Assembly: GCA_032209605.1 (NCBI GenBank)
Contig: JASFXZ010000016.1
Coordinates: forward strand, 1,674,001-1,738,000
Source: Mactromeris polynyma
Lineage: Eukaryota > Mollusca > Bivalvia > Venerida > Mactridae
Length of the DNA stretch: 64,000 bases
Direction of reading: 5' to 3'
How positions within the stretch are numbered: the stretch's first letter is position 1; each line of letters starts with the position of its first letter. This document shows positions 13,999 through 25,934 of this stretch, piece by piece. The translations under genes and the position numbers were made by a program. The notes under the pieces are model-generated. The model made no database searches. It saw only the letters and a program-made list of their open reading frames with translations, and had not been told where the DNA came from.

Positions 13999-14869
13999 CG
14001 TCGTGCTACGATGTACGACCCAGATCAACCATATTAAAGTGTTTTCAGTGGTCGTGCTACGATGTACGACCCAGATCAACCATATTTTAGTTTTTTTCAG
14101 TGGTCGTGCTACGATGTACGACCCAGATCAACCATATTTAAGTTTGTTTCAGTGGTCGTGCTACGATGTACGACCCAGATCAGCCATTATTGTCTGTGGT
14201 CGAGCTACGATGTACGACCCAGGTCGACCAAATTTGGTTGATCTACGATGTACGACTCAGGTCGACCAAATTTGGTTGATCCACGACCTACGACCCAGGT
14301 TGACCAAATTTGGTTGATCTACAATGTACGTCCCAGGTCGACCACATTTGCTTGATCTAAGACCTACGACCCAGATCAACCATATTAAAGTGTTTTCTGT
14401 GGTCGAGCTACGATGTACGACCCAGATCAACCATATTAAAGTGTTTTCTGTGGTCGTGCTACGATGTACGACCCAGATCAACCATATTTTAGTTTTTTTA
14501 GGTGGTCGTGCTGCGATGTACGACCCAGATCAACCATATTTAAGGTTGCTTTCAGTCGTCGTGCTGCGTTGTACGACCCAGATCAGCCGTATTCATATTT
14601 TGTTCCGTGGTCGTGCTACGATGTACGACCCAGATCAGCCATATTTAAGTTTTTTCAATGGTCATGCTACAATGTACGACCCAGATCAACCATATTTAAG
14701 GGTTTTTTTCAGTGGTCGTGCTACGATGTACGACCCAGATCAGCCATATTTCATGTTATTTGCAGTGGTCGCGCTACGATGTACGACCCAGATCAACCAT
14801 ATTGTATGTTATTTTCTGTGGTCTAGCTACGATGTACGACCAAGTCGACCAAATTTGATTGATCAAGTT
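13999..14869 (+). repeat. Hairpin-bearing minisatellite, about 18 copies
   Basis: Units of about 38 bp and about 52 bp are built on GGTCGTGCTACGATGTACGA followed by CCCAGATCAACCATATT. GGTCGT and ACGACC in each unit are inverted copies, so each repeat can form a short stem. A subset (about 14199-14360) uses a GACCAAATTTGGTTGATC ending and is shorter. It directly continues the 12-bp satellite on the left and is cut by the LINE at about 14870. Confidence 0.9.
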
Positions 14870-15363
14870 TAAAAGTTTAAAAATTTATTGCGCAAAAAAG
14901 CCTCCGGCCCATACACATATTACAGGTTATTTATACATGTTTTGAAATCCTACGTTTTACACCTTTCGTCAACAACAAAATTACCGACGATTAGACACCA
15001 ATTTTCTACTATTTGACAATATGGACTATCAAACGGTCAGTAATTAACGGATTATCCATAGAGACAAACTGTCATCACCCCAACGATATACAATTATATT
15101 AGCACCCACCCAATATACACAATGATACTTTTACAAGCGCGTATATTTCAACAACATTTATTACTCTCTTACACAAATCGGGGTCGGCAAATTAATCAAC
15201 AAACAAACGACAATTTTTATTCGTTGACATCCCTCGTATAAACATTTAGATATGTGAAGTGTGAAGTAGGTGTCAATGACATCAAACAAATCAATTTCTA
15301 CCTGACAAAATACATGATATACTATTCAGGTTATCAACAAAACATACATGTACATGTATCATT

Positions 15364-15775
15364 TCAGTTACAAAATGTATATATTGAAAGGTATTGCTCT
15401 CGTTCCTTTTTGGCATAAAACATGTACATAGCTAGGTTGCGTACTACGTTAGTGTTTTGTGAAAACATTAGAATATAAAACAGTTCAATAGATGCATTGT
15501 TATGATTTACGAGGAATGTGGGGAATACATCTTGAACGTATATCGTTATACAAGGGATATAAAAGCAAGAAATGTAGTTCCTTTTCAACGCAACCTTCAC
15601 AATATGGAGAAGTACGATGTTCTTGCAATAAACTTACATGTCTACCCTTTTCAATCATAAGATTATGCGCAAAACCTCTAAATTTAGCCATACAACGTCT
15701 AAATTTGTCAATCTCAACAATGTGTACATACTTTGCTACATCATATGAAAGTTTAAAGTTAACATAATGAAACAA
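15364..15775 (-). pseudogene. LINE ORF2 C-terminus with cysteine motif, broken
   Basis: Frames 15500-15775 and 15364-15600 continue the LINE. YCEGCVEKELHFLLLYPLYN matches the common LINE tail pattern C-x2-C-x(n)-E-x-HFL-x-C/YP-x-Y. Downstream to 14870 lies non-coding 3' sequence ending in a TTTAAAAATTTATTGCGC region on the plus strand. Confidence 0.7.
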
Positions 15776-15947
15776 TTTACTCGACTCGGAACATCTAGTC
15801 CATTATATTTGAATGTATTGATCCTTAAGTCTTTGTATATATTCAAGTAAAACGATTTATGGTTAAACTTACCCTTTGCCTCCCAGATATATCCAAATCC
15901 ATTTTGATACAAATTCAGCCTTACATCAGATACCCAGTTACACGGAC

Positions 15948-17286
15948 CTATATAGGTCCGTGCCAGTTATTATAACCCAGATTATCATAATGAACTAACA
16001 TTTCATAACAAAGTTTGACATAACTGTGTCTTGGCATTTTCAAAAGGCGAAGCCAGTATTTCAAACACCGTTTGGCTGCATATATATACATAGGAAACCT
16101 TCCTAAATCCCCTAATATAGCATCATTACATGACATAGTATGTGCATTAATAAAACGCTTACAGGCATAAACATGCACATGTTCAATACAGGCAACATTT
16201 TTCAAGGTCCATAATTCTGAGCCATACAGCAATATAGGGGCAATTTTCGCATCAAATAACTTAAAAAATGTATGATACGGTATACAGGTAAATTGATGAA
16301 GAGAGTTTAAGAGACTCACCAATGCTTTCATAGCTTTGACAGACATAGCATCTGCCATTTTATACAAAGACAGTCTATTTGTAAACAATATACCAACATA
16401 AGTAAAATCATTAACAACATCGATTCTACAGTTGTCAAAAGTCCACTTTTCTGCTCGAGATAATGTGCCACCTCGTTTAAATACCATAATTTTTTGTTTT
16501 ATTAACATTCACAACCAACTTACTTCTTCCACAAAAATCATGTAAAATATTAAGTTGTCTTTGAAGACAAGCAACTGTATCTGCAATCATTGCAATATCG
16601 TCAGCAAACATGAGAAGGAATATTTCGGTCAAATCTGGAAACAACTGAACTCCCCTAGTATTACAATCACAAAGATGTGTATACAGTTCATCAATAAACA
16701 TAGCAAATAGTATCGGGCTCAAAGAACAACATTGTCTTAAACCAATAGGGCATGTAAATGTGTCTGTAAAACCCTGGTTTGTCCTCACACAACCTTGAAC
16801 GGAAACATAAATATACTGCATAGCCTTAAATAGTTTGCCCTTTATAAGTTTTCTTACATAGATTGACTTTCCTTTCATACTCAAGTATTTACGTATGATT
16901 GAATAAAGTATAAAACCATTATCTATTGTTGAATATCACTTCCGGAACCCCCCTTGACTTTCACATATTTTATCATAAGCTTGAGTATAAAAGGTCAGCC
17001 GTTTTGTTATAACAGAAATATACAATTTGCTCAAAATATCTATGAGGGCAATCCCTCTGTAGTTATCAGTATTATTAACACTTCCTTTCTTGTGTAAAGG
17101 AATAATAATATGTTTCGTCCATTGTTCTGGGAAATTCCCTCTTGTAAAAAGGTTTGCATATAAATGGTAAAAATACATGAATGCCATATAAAAAATGTTC
17201 TGGTAAAAGCTTTCCACCGACTTATTCAAATTGATTGATTTAATGCTTTCTATGATTTCGTCATCGGTAATAGGAGAGTTAAACAC
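15948..17286 (-). pseudogene. LINE reverse transcriptase domain, broken
   Basis: Pieces at 16936-17286 (IIPLHKKGSVNNTDNYRGIA and SQGGFRK, RT motifs 1-2), 16477-16884 (LRQCCSLSPILF and FADDIAMIADT, the catalytic FADD box) and 15948-16508 (LYGSELW thumb region) follow in order on the minus strand. The first catalytic Asp region between motif 2 and the SLSP block is disrupted at 16885-16935. Frameshifts join the pieces, so the enzyme cannot be made. Confidence 0.85.
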
Positions 17287-17542
17287 TATATCTTGAATAT
17301 CATCTAGATTGTCTTCAATATTATCACCTCCAGTTGCATTAATATTACTGGTATCATCTTCTGAAGCAAATAGTCTACTAAAATGTTCGTACCAATCATA
17401 TAGAGAAATGTCTGAGTGGATTCTGGGTTTACCTGTTAATTTCTTGATTTCCCGCCAGAACTTTCTTGTGTCATTTATAGAGGCATCAAGTTTACTTAAA
17501 GTATTTCTTTTGTATTTAAAACATTTATCTTTACATATATAT

Positions 17543-18604
17543 TTATATTTTTGCTTTACTGTCTAAATATGTATTTAAATATTTTACCAATCGGCTGGCC
17601 TGAAACCGTTTTAAACATTTTCGTGTGTCACGTTTTGCTAGTTTACAGTCACGGTCAAACCACGGTTTGTTTGTCCTACCAGTGACAGGACGTTTAACTT
17701 TCTTACATGTTTCACTGCAATCAAGTACAATAGTTTCAAATTCATTGACGAATGTGTTTACGTCGGTATTCACATCATTTAACATGTTGTATAAATGCTC
17801 AAATGAACCTTGTAGTATGCTTTCAGATAGACACTGAACATAGTTCTCACTGTTGCTCTTGTTTATGCAATATAAATACTTTTCATGATTATTTCTTGTA
17901 GTCAGTGGATTGCGATGCACAGGCAACTCGGTACATGACAGCTCTCTGTGTTTGGTAGAAGCTTAAAGTCAAGAACAATGTCAAATAATGTTTTTTGTAA
18001 CAATGAACTAATCGATCGTGCTACATCCATTTGATGTTGATTAACGTAAAGCCTCCACCTGTTTGCTGATCGCCAAGGCGTCCATTTACAATATAACAAC
18101 CATAGGATTTACAGAAAGCTATAAATTCACGACCAAATTTGTCTATTGTTTGTTCTTGTGAGATCCTTTGTATAACCACATTACCATCTAATATTTCATA
18201 AAACTCTTCTAGTTGAGGCACATTACTATTGCATGTGGTGAAGTCACAAACATTAGAAGTTCGAGCATTAAAGTCACCACATATGATATGGTCTGTATTT
18301 GATAAATCTTGACAAGTAATGCATTCTTCTAAATATTGTAACACAGACATTTCTAAATGCTCATATACTGGCGAACGCTCTGGTGGAACATATGCATTGG
18401 CATATATAACATCTCTACATGTAGTAAACAAAGATTTATTTTAAGAAAAACACCAAAATCAAAGCCTTTATATATTCGCTCAAATAATGATGAAATGCTA
18501 TTGTTCACGCACACTATGACACCACCCACTGATCTTCCGCCAACTAACGATTTTTTAGCTGGACAAGTCAGAGTGTAATACATGATTAATAAAATACTGT
18601 TCAC
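17543..18604 (-). pseudogene. LINE endonuclease domain and linker, broken
   Basis: Pieces at 18353-18604, 18021-18431 and 17543-17926 together give an endonuclease/exonuclease/phosphatase-type domain. GGRSVGGVIVCVNN resembles the conserved region before the strand leading to the metal site, YANAYVPPERSP the 'YIPP' motif, and HIICGDFNAR the GDFN catalytic motif. At least two frameshifts separate the pieces. The last piece (17543-17926) is the basic linker between endonuclease and RT (RKCLKRFQASR). Confidence 0.8.
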
Positions 18605-18685
18605 AGTACGATCTACGATCTACGACCTACGACCCAGTTCGACAAACTTTGGTTGATCTACGATATACGACCTACGCGCCAACTT
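18605..18685 (+). repeat. Remnant of the hairpin minisatellite beyond the LINE
   Basis: TACGATCTACGATCTACGAC and GACAAACTTTGGTTGATCTA are clear relatives of the array ending at 14869. This is the right-hand part of the array, split by the LINE insertion. Confidence 0.8.
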
Positions 18686-19440
18686 CACACACCTAATGTT
18701 ATGTACATTATCCTGCAAAAAACATATGATTATGTGTATCCATGTTAATATAGGTCCGTGATGTTAATCAGAGAAACCTATGCTAGTCAAACGAGGACTA
18801 CGGGATAAATATTGTCTTATCAGTTCACGCCAACGTCGATTCGAAAAGTTTACTAGTAATATAGATCTTTGAAATAGTTTAAAGTAGACAGGTCCAATTA
18901 CTATTTATTATACTACATGTTTACACGTAGATTAGTTTGAGTGTGCGAGACAAATGCGTCGATATGGTATTAATGGACTTGTGAATGTTTTAAACAATAA
19001 GTATCTTAGTTGTGATTTTATGGAAATCTCTGAAAGGTCAATGGACAATACCACAATTGTTCTGTAATTGGGTTTTGATGTATATTTATTTACGTACGTA
19101 CTTTATTATTTTTTATTGAACAAAACAATTATGTTGTGCTACAAACTATCTGTACCGCGCATGCCATTATTGTGGATTATATTCTACATAAGTTCGAATA
19201 AATGAACGGAAGCAGACCTTTAGTATTGAGTGTCTGTATTGATTCTATTAACATGTGTTCTGGCAATTACTCAAACTCTTAACCAATACAGCTACAGTAC
19301 TAATGCTGATTTCAATTTACGCCGATCATCATTTTTATAATTTGTATTGTGATCAATATTAAATTCTTTCATACCTCTTTAAAAGCGTGACTCGTGAGGC
19401 ACAGTGTGAATTGTCACAATAGTTTTTAAAAGTAAATTAA
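18686..19440. other. Intergenic DNA, nothing recognised
   Basis: No repeat or open frame supports a call here. Confidence 0.4.
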
Positions 19441-19890
19441 TTATTGTTTCTGAACTTGTAACAGCAGTCGGGAATGCTTCGGGTAGCCGCTGTAAGGATC
19501 CATAAAACAGACAATATATCTATTGCCCGAAATGTATCTGGAGTACGGTCCACACTCATCTATAGAGATACATGCAAAATTAAATGGAGGTATACCAGTT
19601 TCTTGTTGTGGAGTTCTAATCTTCCTTAAGTTGTGTGTAGTGCACAGTACACATTTTGAAACATACCAGTATAGTTCTTCAACATATTTGGCCAACAATA
19701 GTTTTGTTTAATTGTCGCAAATAATCTTTGTCAACCCTGGATGCCATTATCATCATGGTATTGCTTATCGACTTTTTCTTTTAAATGGTTCGGGACAAGT
19801 AACCTTAGCTTGGGCTCATCATCAGCATTTGTGATATAATATGGTAACTGTTCAATTTCTATGTATCGGGGCCTCTTCGGTTTTATTCGG
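19441..19890 (-). pseudogene. Gypsy-type integrase fragment
   Basis: Reading the minus strand from about 19885, an open stretch ends ...KQYHDDNGIQG then TGA. The next stretch contains TIKQNYCWPNM, and a shifted frame (19441-19698) contains YVSKCVLC, then ISIDECGPYSRYISGNRYIV. In order these are the H..H..C..C zinc-binding region (the second His is degraded) and the start of the rve integrase core, with the first catalytic Asp probably in SIDECGP. Frame changes and a stop break it, and the rest of the integrase, RT and LTRs are not visible. Confidence 0.75.
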
Positions 19891-19984
19891 CAGACTCTGC
19901 CTTAGTTTCATTTACAATTCCAAAATTTCATAGTCTTACGAGAGGGGACACCCTGAAGTAGAGAGGCGTGTCCTCGACGGGATG

Positions 19985-20600
19985 GGACACAACGAAACAC
20001 AACGAAACACGCAACACAATGAAACACGCAACACAACGAAACACGTAACACAACGAAACACAACGAAATACAACGAAACACAACGAAACACAAAACACAA
20101 CGAACACAACGAAACACAACGAAACACAACGAAACACAACGAAACACAACGAAACGCGAAACACAACGAAACACAACGAAACACAACGAAACGAGAAACA
20201 CAACGAAACACAACGAAACGCGAAACACAACGAAACACAACGAAACACAACGAAACGAGAAACACAACGAAACACAACGAAACAAGAAACACAACGAAAC
20301 ACAACGAAACACAACGAAACACAACGAAACACAACGAAACACAACGAAACAAGAAACACAACGAAACAAGAAACACAACGAAACACAACGAAACAAGAAA
20401 CACAACGAAACAAGAAATACAACGAAACAGAAAACAGGAAACACAACGAAACGCGAAACATGAAACACAACGAAGAGCGAAACACAACGAAACACGAAAC
20501 ACAACGAAACACAACGAAACACAACGAAATGCGAAACATGAAACACAACAAAGCGCGAAACACAACGAAACAAGAAACACGACGAAACACGCAATGCGCC
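19985..20600 (+). repeat. 10-bp satellite (ACAACGAAAC)
   Basis: About 60 units of ACAACGAAAC, with interspersed AACGAGAAAC, AACGCGAAAC and AACAAGAAAC variants. The long open frames on both strands (up to 261 codons) are translations of the repeat (NETQR or RCVSLCFVVF types) and are not genes. The edges at about 19980 and 20600 are abrupt. Confidence 0.95.
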
Positions 20601-20765
20601 ATGGTTCGGTTCTACCCCAATGATGTTGATGAACGTGGACACCAATAACAGAGTTGCCGCCTTGTCGCGGCATCATAAAAACGACGTGTATCGTAGTCAT
20701 GTCGGTTTTTTGGATCGTCATTCTTAGAGGCCTAGTCTAACATACATTGTACTTCATTAAAACTT

Positions 20766-20900
20766 CAGTAAAAAGGCAACCCTTGGGTCCCTTGAAAACT
20801 GGTATTATGGAGGTGGTCATAATATTGAAGAGCTAAACATCGATAATGGACTTTAAAATTCATTTCTTCATTTTGAAGTGGGCATATTATTGCGGTTTTA
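20766..20900 (+). mobile_element. pogo/mariner-like miniature element, diverged copy 3
   Basis: CAGTAAAAAGGCAACCCTTG, CTTGAAAACTGGTATTATGG and the internal ATTTCTTCATTTTGAAGTGG block align with the copies at 525 and 8707, but the right end is degraded. Confidence 0.55.
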
Positions 20901-21734
20901 GGATTTTCATTCTTAGAGACCATACTACAAGAATCACAAACATCCATTACTAAGCATAGGACTCAAGTTATAAGAAGCGTGCAGTAACGAGCCTTAAAAC
21001 CTGTCTTTCATATATGCACAGAATGCAGCAGTTCTTATAACGTTTACATAGCTAAAAAGCAGGTGGTTGTCATCATTCATCAATGTCAACACGTGGGTCA
21101 TATTGTCCATTAGATATGCATCAAGGTACTTAGGATGCACGTTAACAAATGATACTCCCGTCACTAGAGTGCTTTCTGAGAATATTATATAGATACACAC
21201 ATGTTTTGTTGACAATAACAATATAGTTCTGTCCATGTGATTAGGTTACTGTATCAGGAATCTTTGCTACGCCACAGTAGCATTTAAGCATTTGGATTAA
21301 CCAACATCAGTTTAAATCGTTCTCTAGTTGTTAGATACTTGTATTAGCTAGTTTGGATATTAATACTTAATGTTTACACCACGTAATTGATAAAATGCAT
21401 GAACATAGACGCTGCTTAGATCAAATACTGAGATAATGAAAGTCGATAAGTTTGATTAATTACTTGCAATCTTGCGGAACCTAACGAAACGTATTTCCTA
21501 AATGCATCAGTAACAAATGAATTACAAAGTTTGTGTGTGATATATTTTTTCAATATTATTTCCACAAATATGGATCGCTGGAACTGTAGCTTTTGAATGA
21601 GCTTATTTATTTGATAGAACTTTGTGTTTAATTTATTAATTTTCCCATTATTGTTGAACAAGTTTGCAAATTATATTAATCGATTTTGATTACTGCTTCC
21701 TTAGTTACTAACCAGTACTCACGCCATAAGAGTA
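20901..21734. other. Intergenic DNA, nothing recognised
   Basis: Minus open frames at 20994-21236 and 21416-21661 show no recognisable motif or splice sites. Confidence 0.4.
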
Positions 21735-21850
21735 ACACAGTGGTCATAGGGTAGAGCTTCGGACTCCCAACCCGAAGGTCGTGATTACGAACCCGCGCTG
21801 GTCGATGTTGAACCGCGGACTTCACAATTTCTTAATGTGATTTGATATCT
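21735..21850 (+). mobile_element. tRNA-derived SINE head (Gly-CCC-like)
   Basis: GGTCATAGGGTAGAGC resembles a D-arm/A-box. TTCGGACTCCCAACCCGAAG forms an anticodon-arm-like hairpin with CTCCCAA in the loop. GTGATTACGAACCC is a damaged B-box. The body continues into GATGTTGAACCGCGGACTTC, similar to the SINE body near 53450. The damaged arms argue against a functional tRNA gene. Confidence 0.6.
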
Positions 21851-23138
21851 GTAAACCAAAATGCAGACACATTAGTTCCATGGCGTACGCTTATAAATAA
21901 TCAATTGCAAACGGAACTAGCAGATGAAGGAATCGTCGAGTGTAATAATAGTTCATAACGATAACAAATGCAATCAACCACTTCAAACAAGCGCCAATTG
22001 GGAATGCCACATCAGTGCTTCTAACTGAATCATATCTACAAAACTGTTAGTTATTTGTGTATACGCTTTTATTTTAATTATTTGAATGTTTAATTGGAAT
22101 AAAAAGTACTTTTTCTCACAAATTATTGTAGATCTACATGCATATCTTTCAATGTTAAGTTTTTTTTAAATTTAAAATCGTGAAAAAATATCATTTAACA
22201 ATATTTGTTAGTAATAAATAATCATAAATTATACATTAAAGTATTGTTGTCTGGAACAACCTTGGGGAGAAATGACCAGGGGAGCAACAAGCAGGGTGAG
22301 AGTCAGCTGTAAATTTAACCTTTGGGTCTATCATATGTGTGGACTTCTCAGCGGGGGCCTCTTTTAAAAACCGTGTTCAAACTTATAAATTATCTATTTT
22401 GGTGGAAGAAAAGTATTATAAAAAACTCCTTGCTGCGATAAGGACGTTAAGTATTATTTGGGGCAATTTATACCGAGTGAGGTTAAATTAAGTAATTACA
22501 TAGAAAATTGTTGATTTTAACTTAAGATTTAGATTATTAATGAAAAGATGATAAATAAATGACAATTACAAAGGATCAGTTGATATATTATCATATTTGA
22601 ATACATGTGTCATATGATATATGGGATCTGAAATTCGTTTCACTTTTATTGAAACAAGAGGCTATAAAGAAGCTAATAAATTCCACTTATGTAAGATCCT
22701 CTATATATCATATGAAACATACCATTCACAACCAATGTTTGGTACCTGATATTCTCTACACATCGTATTTTTATCTAAAACATTATTTACCAGCTAAATT
22801 GCATATCTTAAACACTTTTTAAATAGGCCCGCAAATAGGTCGTGTTGTCAAGGTGCCGTGTTTTACATCCGGATTGTCCGTGTGTGAAACATCTGAGTAG
22901 AATCGATCACGCCGGTATACAAAATGTTGTATGAATGAGACGTTTTCCTTGTTCTAGATCAGTATTGGATTCTGAAATTTATAGGTAAATGTATTTAAAT
23001 CGCATGACTTACAAGAACGTATATAATCGCCGTACACTCAAAGGTCAAATGTTGTTGAGAAAGTATCCCGGTTTCGGATATGGCCAATTGTGGTTTATAT
23101 GTCCGTGCAAATCATATGACGAGAAATGTTTAGGGTAA
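21851..23138. other. Intergenic DNA, nothing recognised
   Basis: Strongly AT-rich. The 71-codon plus frame at 22607-22822 has no domain or splice support. Confidence 0.4.
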
Positions 23139-25934
23139 AGGGTCAACTCGGCCCACTAACGATCTCGGACCGGTCCTACTCGGCCCGATCCAACTCGGCC
23201 TACTTTTGAAGTGCAATGAAATGCTCCTAGACATTTCGACCCCTAGACAATTGATCCCACGACACTTCGACCCCTAAGACATTTCGACCCCTAGGACATC
23301 TCGACCCCTCATTTGTATTAGACCCCTGATTTATTTATAGAACTTTTATGTTTTATGGATGATAGATATATTGTTTGTGATTATGTATTTGTATTTTCTT
23401 ATTGTCATAAGGTATGATGTAAACACAAAACAATGAGGTTTCCTGGAAATATCCTTCAGAATAATAAAGAAATTCCGTGATAAATACCATTTATGCCGAG
23501 CGTTGGTATGCGCCGAGCATTGGTCGTACCACTCTAAGGTTTATTGCTTTAAAAGTTTAGTGGTATTTTTGTAGTTTTTAGACTTATGTCTAATAGTTGC
23601 CCACTTCAGTGAACATATCACTATCCTTGCTTACGTGATAAATGTCATGTGCTCTGTATTAATGGACACGTTTTTATCGGTGGTGAAATGAATTATCTGA
23701 ATTTAATGTTTTGTTTTGTAGTTATCGAAATGTGTGTGATTAAAGGATAATGATGTATATAAATTATGTAATAACATAATATGAATAAAAAGAAAAATAG
23801 CAGTTCCTTCGTGATACCACACACCTATCAATATATCCTTATCCATGCTTTATAGTTTATTTTGTATTGCAGTTTTCACTGATTATGTACACGTGGCAAT
23901 GGTTTATTATAACGATATGTATAAGGACAGAACAAAACAGAACAGAATGATTTATTAATATCTGGATTTGAGTATGATACTGATCATCCAATATATACAA
24001 TTTACAGTCAAACGAAATATTACAAATACACATGACAAATATAAGTCTGCTTTGTTCTAGCAAGTAGTCAACTGTGAAAATGTGCTAATAGACGACTTGA
24101 GGATCAGGTTCATTTTTACAAGCTATACATACACTAGTAAGTACTGTTGAATTGACGAAGAATTTGTATCAATAAATAATTTATTACACAAGATATAACT
24201 GCAAAACATAATAACACAAGACACAAACTACATACACCAAATATAAACTAACAAGATAATTATATTCTACAATATAAATTTAATATGAACACACATGAAA
24301 ACTGTTCAGTGAAACAAATATACATTTTACACAGTATACAACTCTGAGACTTCACGCAAAAACTTCTCGCAAAAAATCTCGTGATTGTCATATCGTTCCC
24401 ACAGATCATCCGCTTTTTTTGTATTTGCATTTATTTATCGTCGCCACCGGTTTCCCATATGGGCGACGCCTCCGGAAGAATGTTAGTTATTTTAGATTTC
24501 TGGAGGATAGTGCATGATACAGAAGACGCACCAGTTCCAGAAGCATTCCTGGGACTTTTGGGTTCCCGATGTAAAGCATCGTACACGGGACCTCGGTTTT
24601 TGTCTTTATCCGAAAGACTGTTAGTACTGTCAGTGATGGAGCGGGGAATCGAACCTGCGACCCCTGGATTACTAGTCCAGCGCGTTACCACGGATCCGCT
24701 ATCATCAACTTAGGTAGCCATATGTCTATATCCCCCACGTCTATGTCTACCCTCCAAACAACAACACATAAAACACCATTATAATATTCTGTTACAAACA
24801 CTCACAATGTGCTTAATATGACGATCAATTAATTGCAATTTCATAGTTATTATTTTAATAATTAATTAATCAGATTAATCAATGAATTGCAATTTCATGG
24901 TAATTATTTTCTTTAGAATGAAATTTTTTGATTTTGTTCCACAAACCACAACACATAAAAACACCATTATAATTATCTGTTAAAAAGTAATTATTTTATT
25001 AACAAATGAAGTTGTCGCGTTAATCATCTTAGAATGCTTTTTGTTCAACAAACACATGAAACAAAACCCATTATAATAATCTGCAACAAACACTTATTAT
25101 TAGCATTTAATTAATTCATGGAAAATAAATGCGCAATTGTTATGTTTTTAATTTTATAACAACAAAATCACATTGTTTTTAGTCAAAATATAAATTTCTA
25201 AAATAATATATAAAACAACAAACTCAAACGTTATGTTTTTCATTTTATTACAGTAAAAACACATGGTTATTAAACAAAATAATTTCTATTTTTATATATA
25301 TATAATTAATTTCAGTTACATAATACACTATTATAAAGTAGGAGTCGAAACGTCCAACTGGTAGGGGTCGAAGTGTCTTGATATCGGGGGTCGAAATGTC
25401 TAACAAATTTACTAGGGTCGAAAAGTCTTGATATCCAATGAAAAGGCAACGTTGTTCACACCTTCAGCATACTAAAGAAGGTGATAGTAGTCGACTTTTT
25501 AAGCGCAATGAAAAGGCTTGTTTGTTATTTATACCAATATTATGAAATAGATATTAAAGGTTTTCGTATCGTCTACTTTGTTTCAAATCTATGAAGAATA
25601 ATATAATGATACAATGTGAAAGAAATACCTCTCATAATTGTTTTTGAGTAAAAACGGCATGACAAGCATGTTCAAATTATAACAGATGCCAAAATACATT
25701 TCACAGTGAAATTTCCTCTCCATTGAGCTGGAAATTTCCACTGGACCGCGAATCTTCAATGCACAGGGAATATTCAATAATGTTTTCAACTTGCATTAAT
25801 TGGTTTCAACTTAAATATTAATGATCAATGTATCAAAATTCAACACATAATTTTAAAAGGTTCATATATATCGCCTCAATTATTGGGCCGAGTTGGTAAG
25901 TGGGCCGAGATTGTAAGTGGGCTGAGTTGACCCT
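23139..25934 (+). mobile_element. Foldback-like element with inverted arms (~2.8 kb)
   Basis: The left end reads AGGGTCAACTCGGCCCACTA. The right end is its inverse (AGTGGGCTGAGTTGACCCT with small changes), ending at 25934. Just inside each end are two repeat modules in mirrored order: an outer CTCGGCCC module (23147-23210; 25880-25920) and an inner ~18-bp GACATTTCGACCCCTAG module (23220-23335; inverse at 25340-25440). The interior is very AT-rich and non-coding, with a SINE at 24430-24712 and diverged tandem copies of an ACACATAAAACACCATTATA block at 24763, 24948 and 25047. No target duplication is evident. Foldback is a structural description; the superfamily is unknown. Confidence 0.65.
24430..24712 (-). 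mobile_element. tRNA-Thr-like SINE within the foldback element
   Basis: On the minus strand, AGCGGATCCGTGGTAACGCG is followed by CTGGACTAGTAATCCAG (anticodon arm, loop CTAGTAA, anticodon AGT). Next comes GGTTCGATTCC, a perfect match to the pol III B-box consensus. The T-stem does not pair properly and the D-loop is short, so this is a SINE head and not a tRNA gene. The body runs to an AATAAATAAATG/poly(T) (plus-strand view) region near 24420-24440. The minus and plus open frames across it are incidental. Confidence 0.7.

Larger units (their letters stand above)
14870..18604 (-). mobile_element. Decayed, 5'-truncated APE-type LINE
   Basis: Minus-strand remains of a non-LTR retrotransposon, in order from 18604 down: endonuclease, linker, reverse transcriptase, C-terminal cysteine motif, 3' end near 14870. 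The reading frame is spread over at least seven pieces in different frames with stops, so it is not functional. The first part of the endonuclease is missing, consistent with ordinary 5' truncation. Both sides are flanked by the same GATGTACGACCCAG-type minisatellite, showing insertion into that array. The clade is not assigned. Confidence 0.85.

Noticed and set aside
13985..14872. Open frames of 74-182 codons rich in RCTTQINHI/DPDQPY
   Set aside because: Repeat translation of the hairpin minisatellite; frames drift with unit length.
17100..17130. Hammerhead-ribozyme-like GGACGAAAC on the minus strand
   Set aside because: No CTGATGA core is nearby, and the bases encode part of the LINE reverse transcriptase.
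19908..20721. Open frames of 213-261 codons in several frames
   Set aside because: They are translations of the 10-bp satellite, giving cyclic repeat peptides only.
21735..21800. tRNA-Gly gene
   Set aside because: The B-box is interrupted (GATTACGAACCC) and the arms do not pair fully; a SINE fits better.
24640..24712. tRNA-Thr(AGT) gene on the minus strand
   Set aside because: B-box and anticodon arm are good, but the T-stem mispairs and the D-loop is too short, so I read it as a SINE head.
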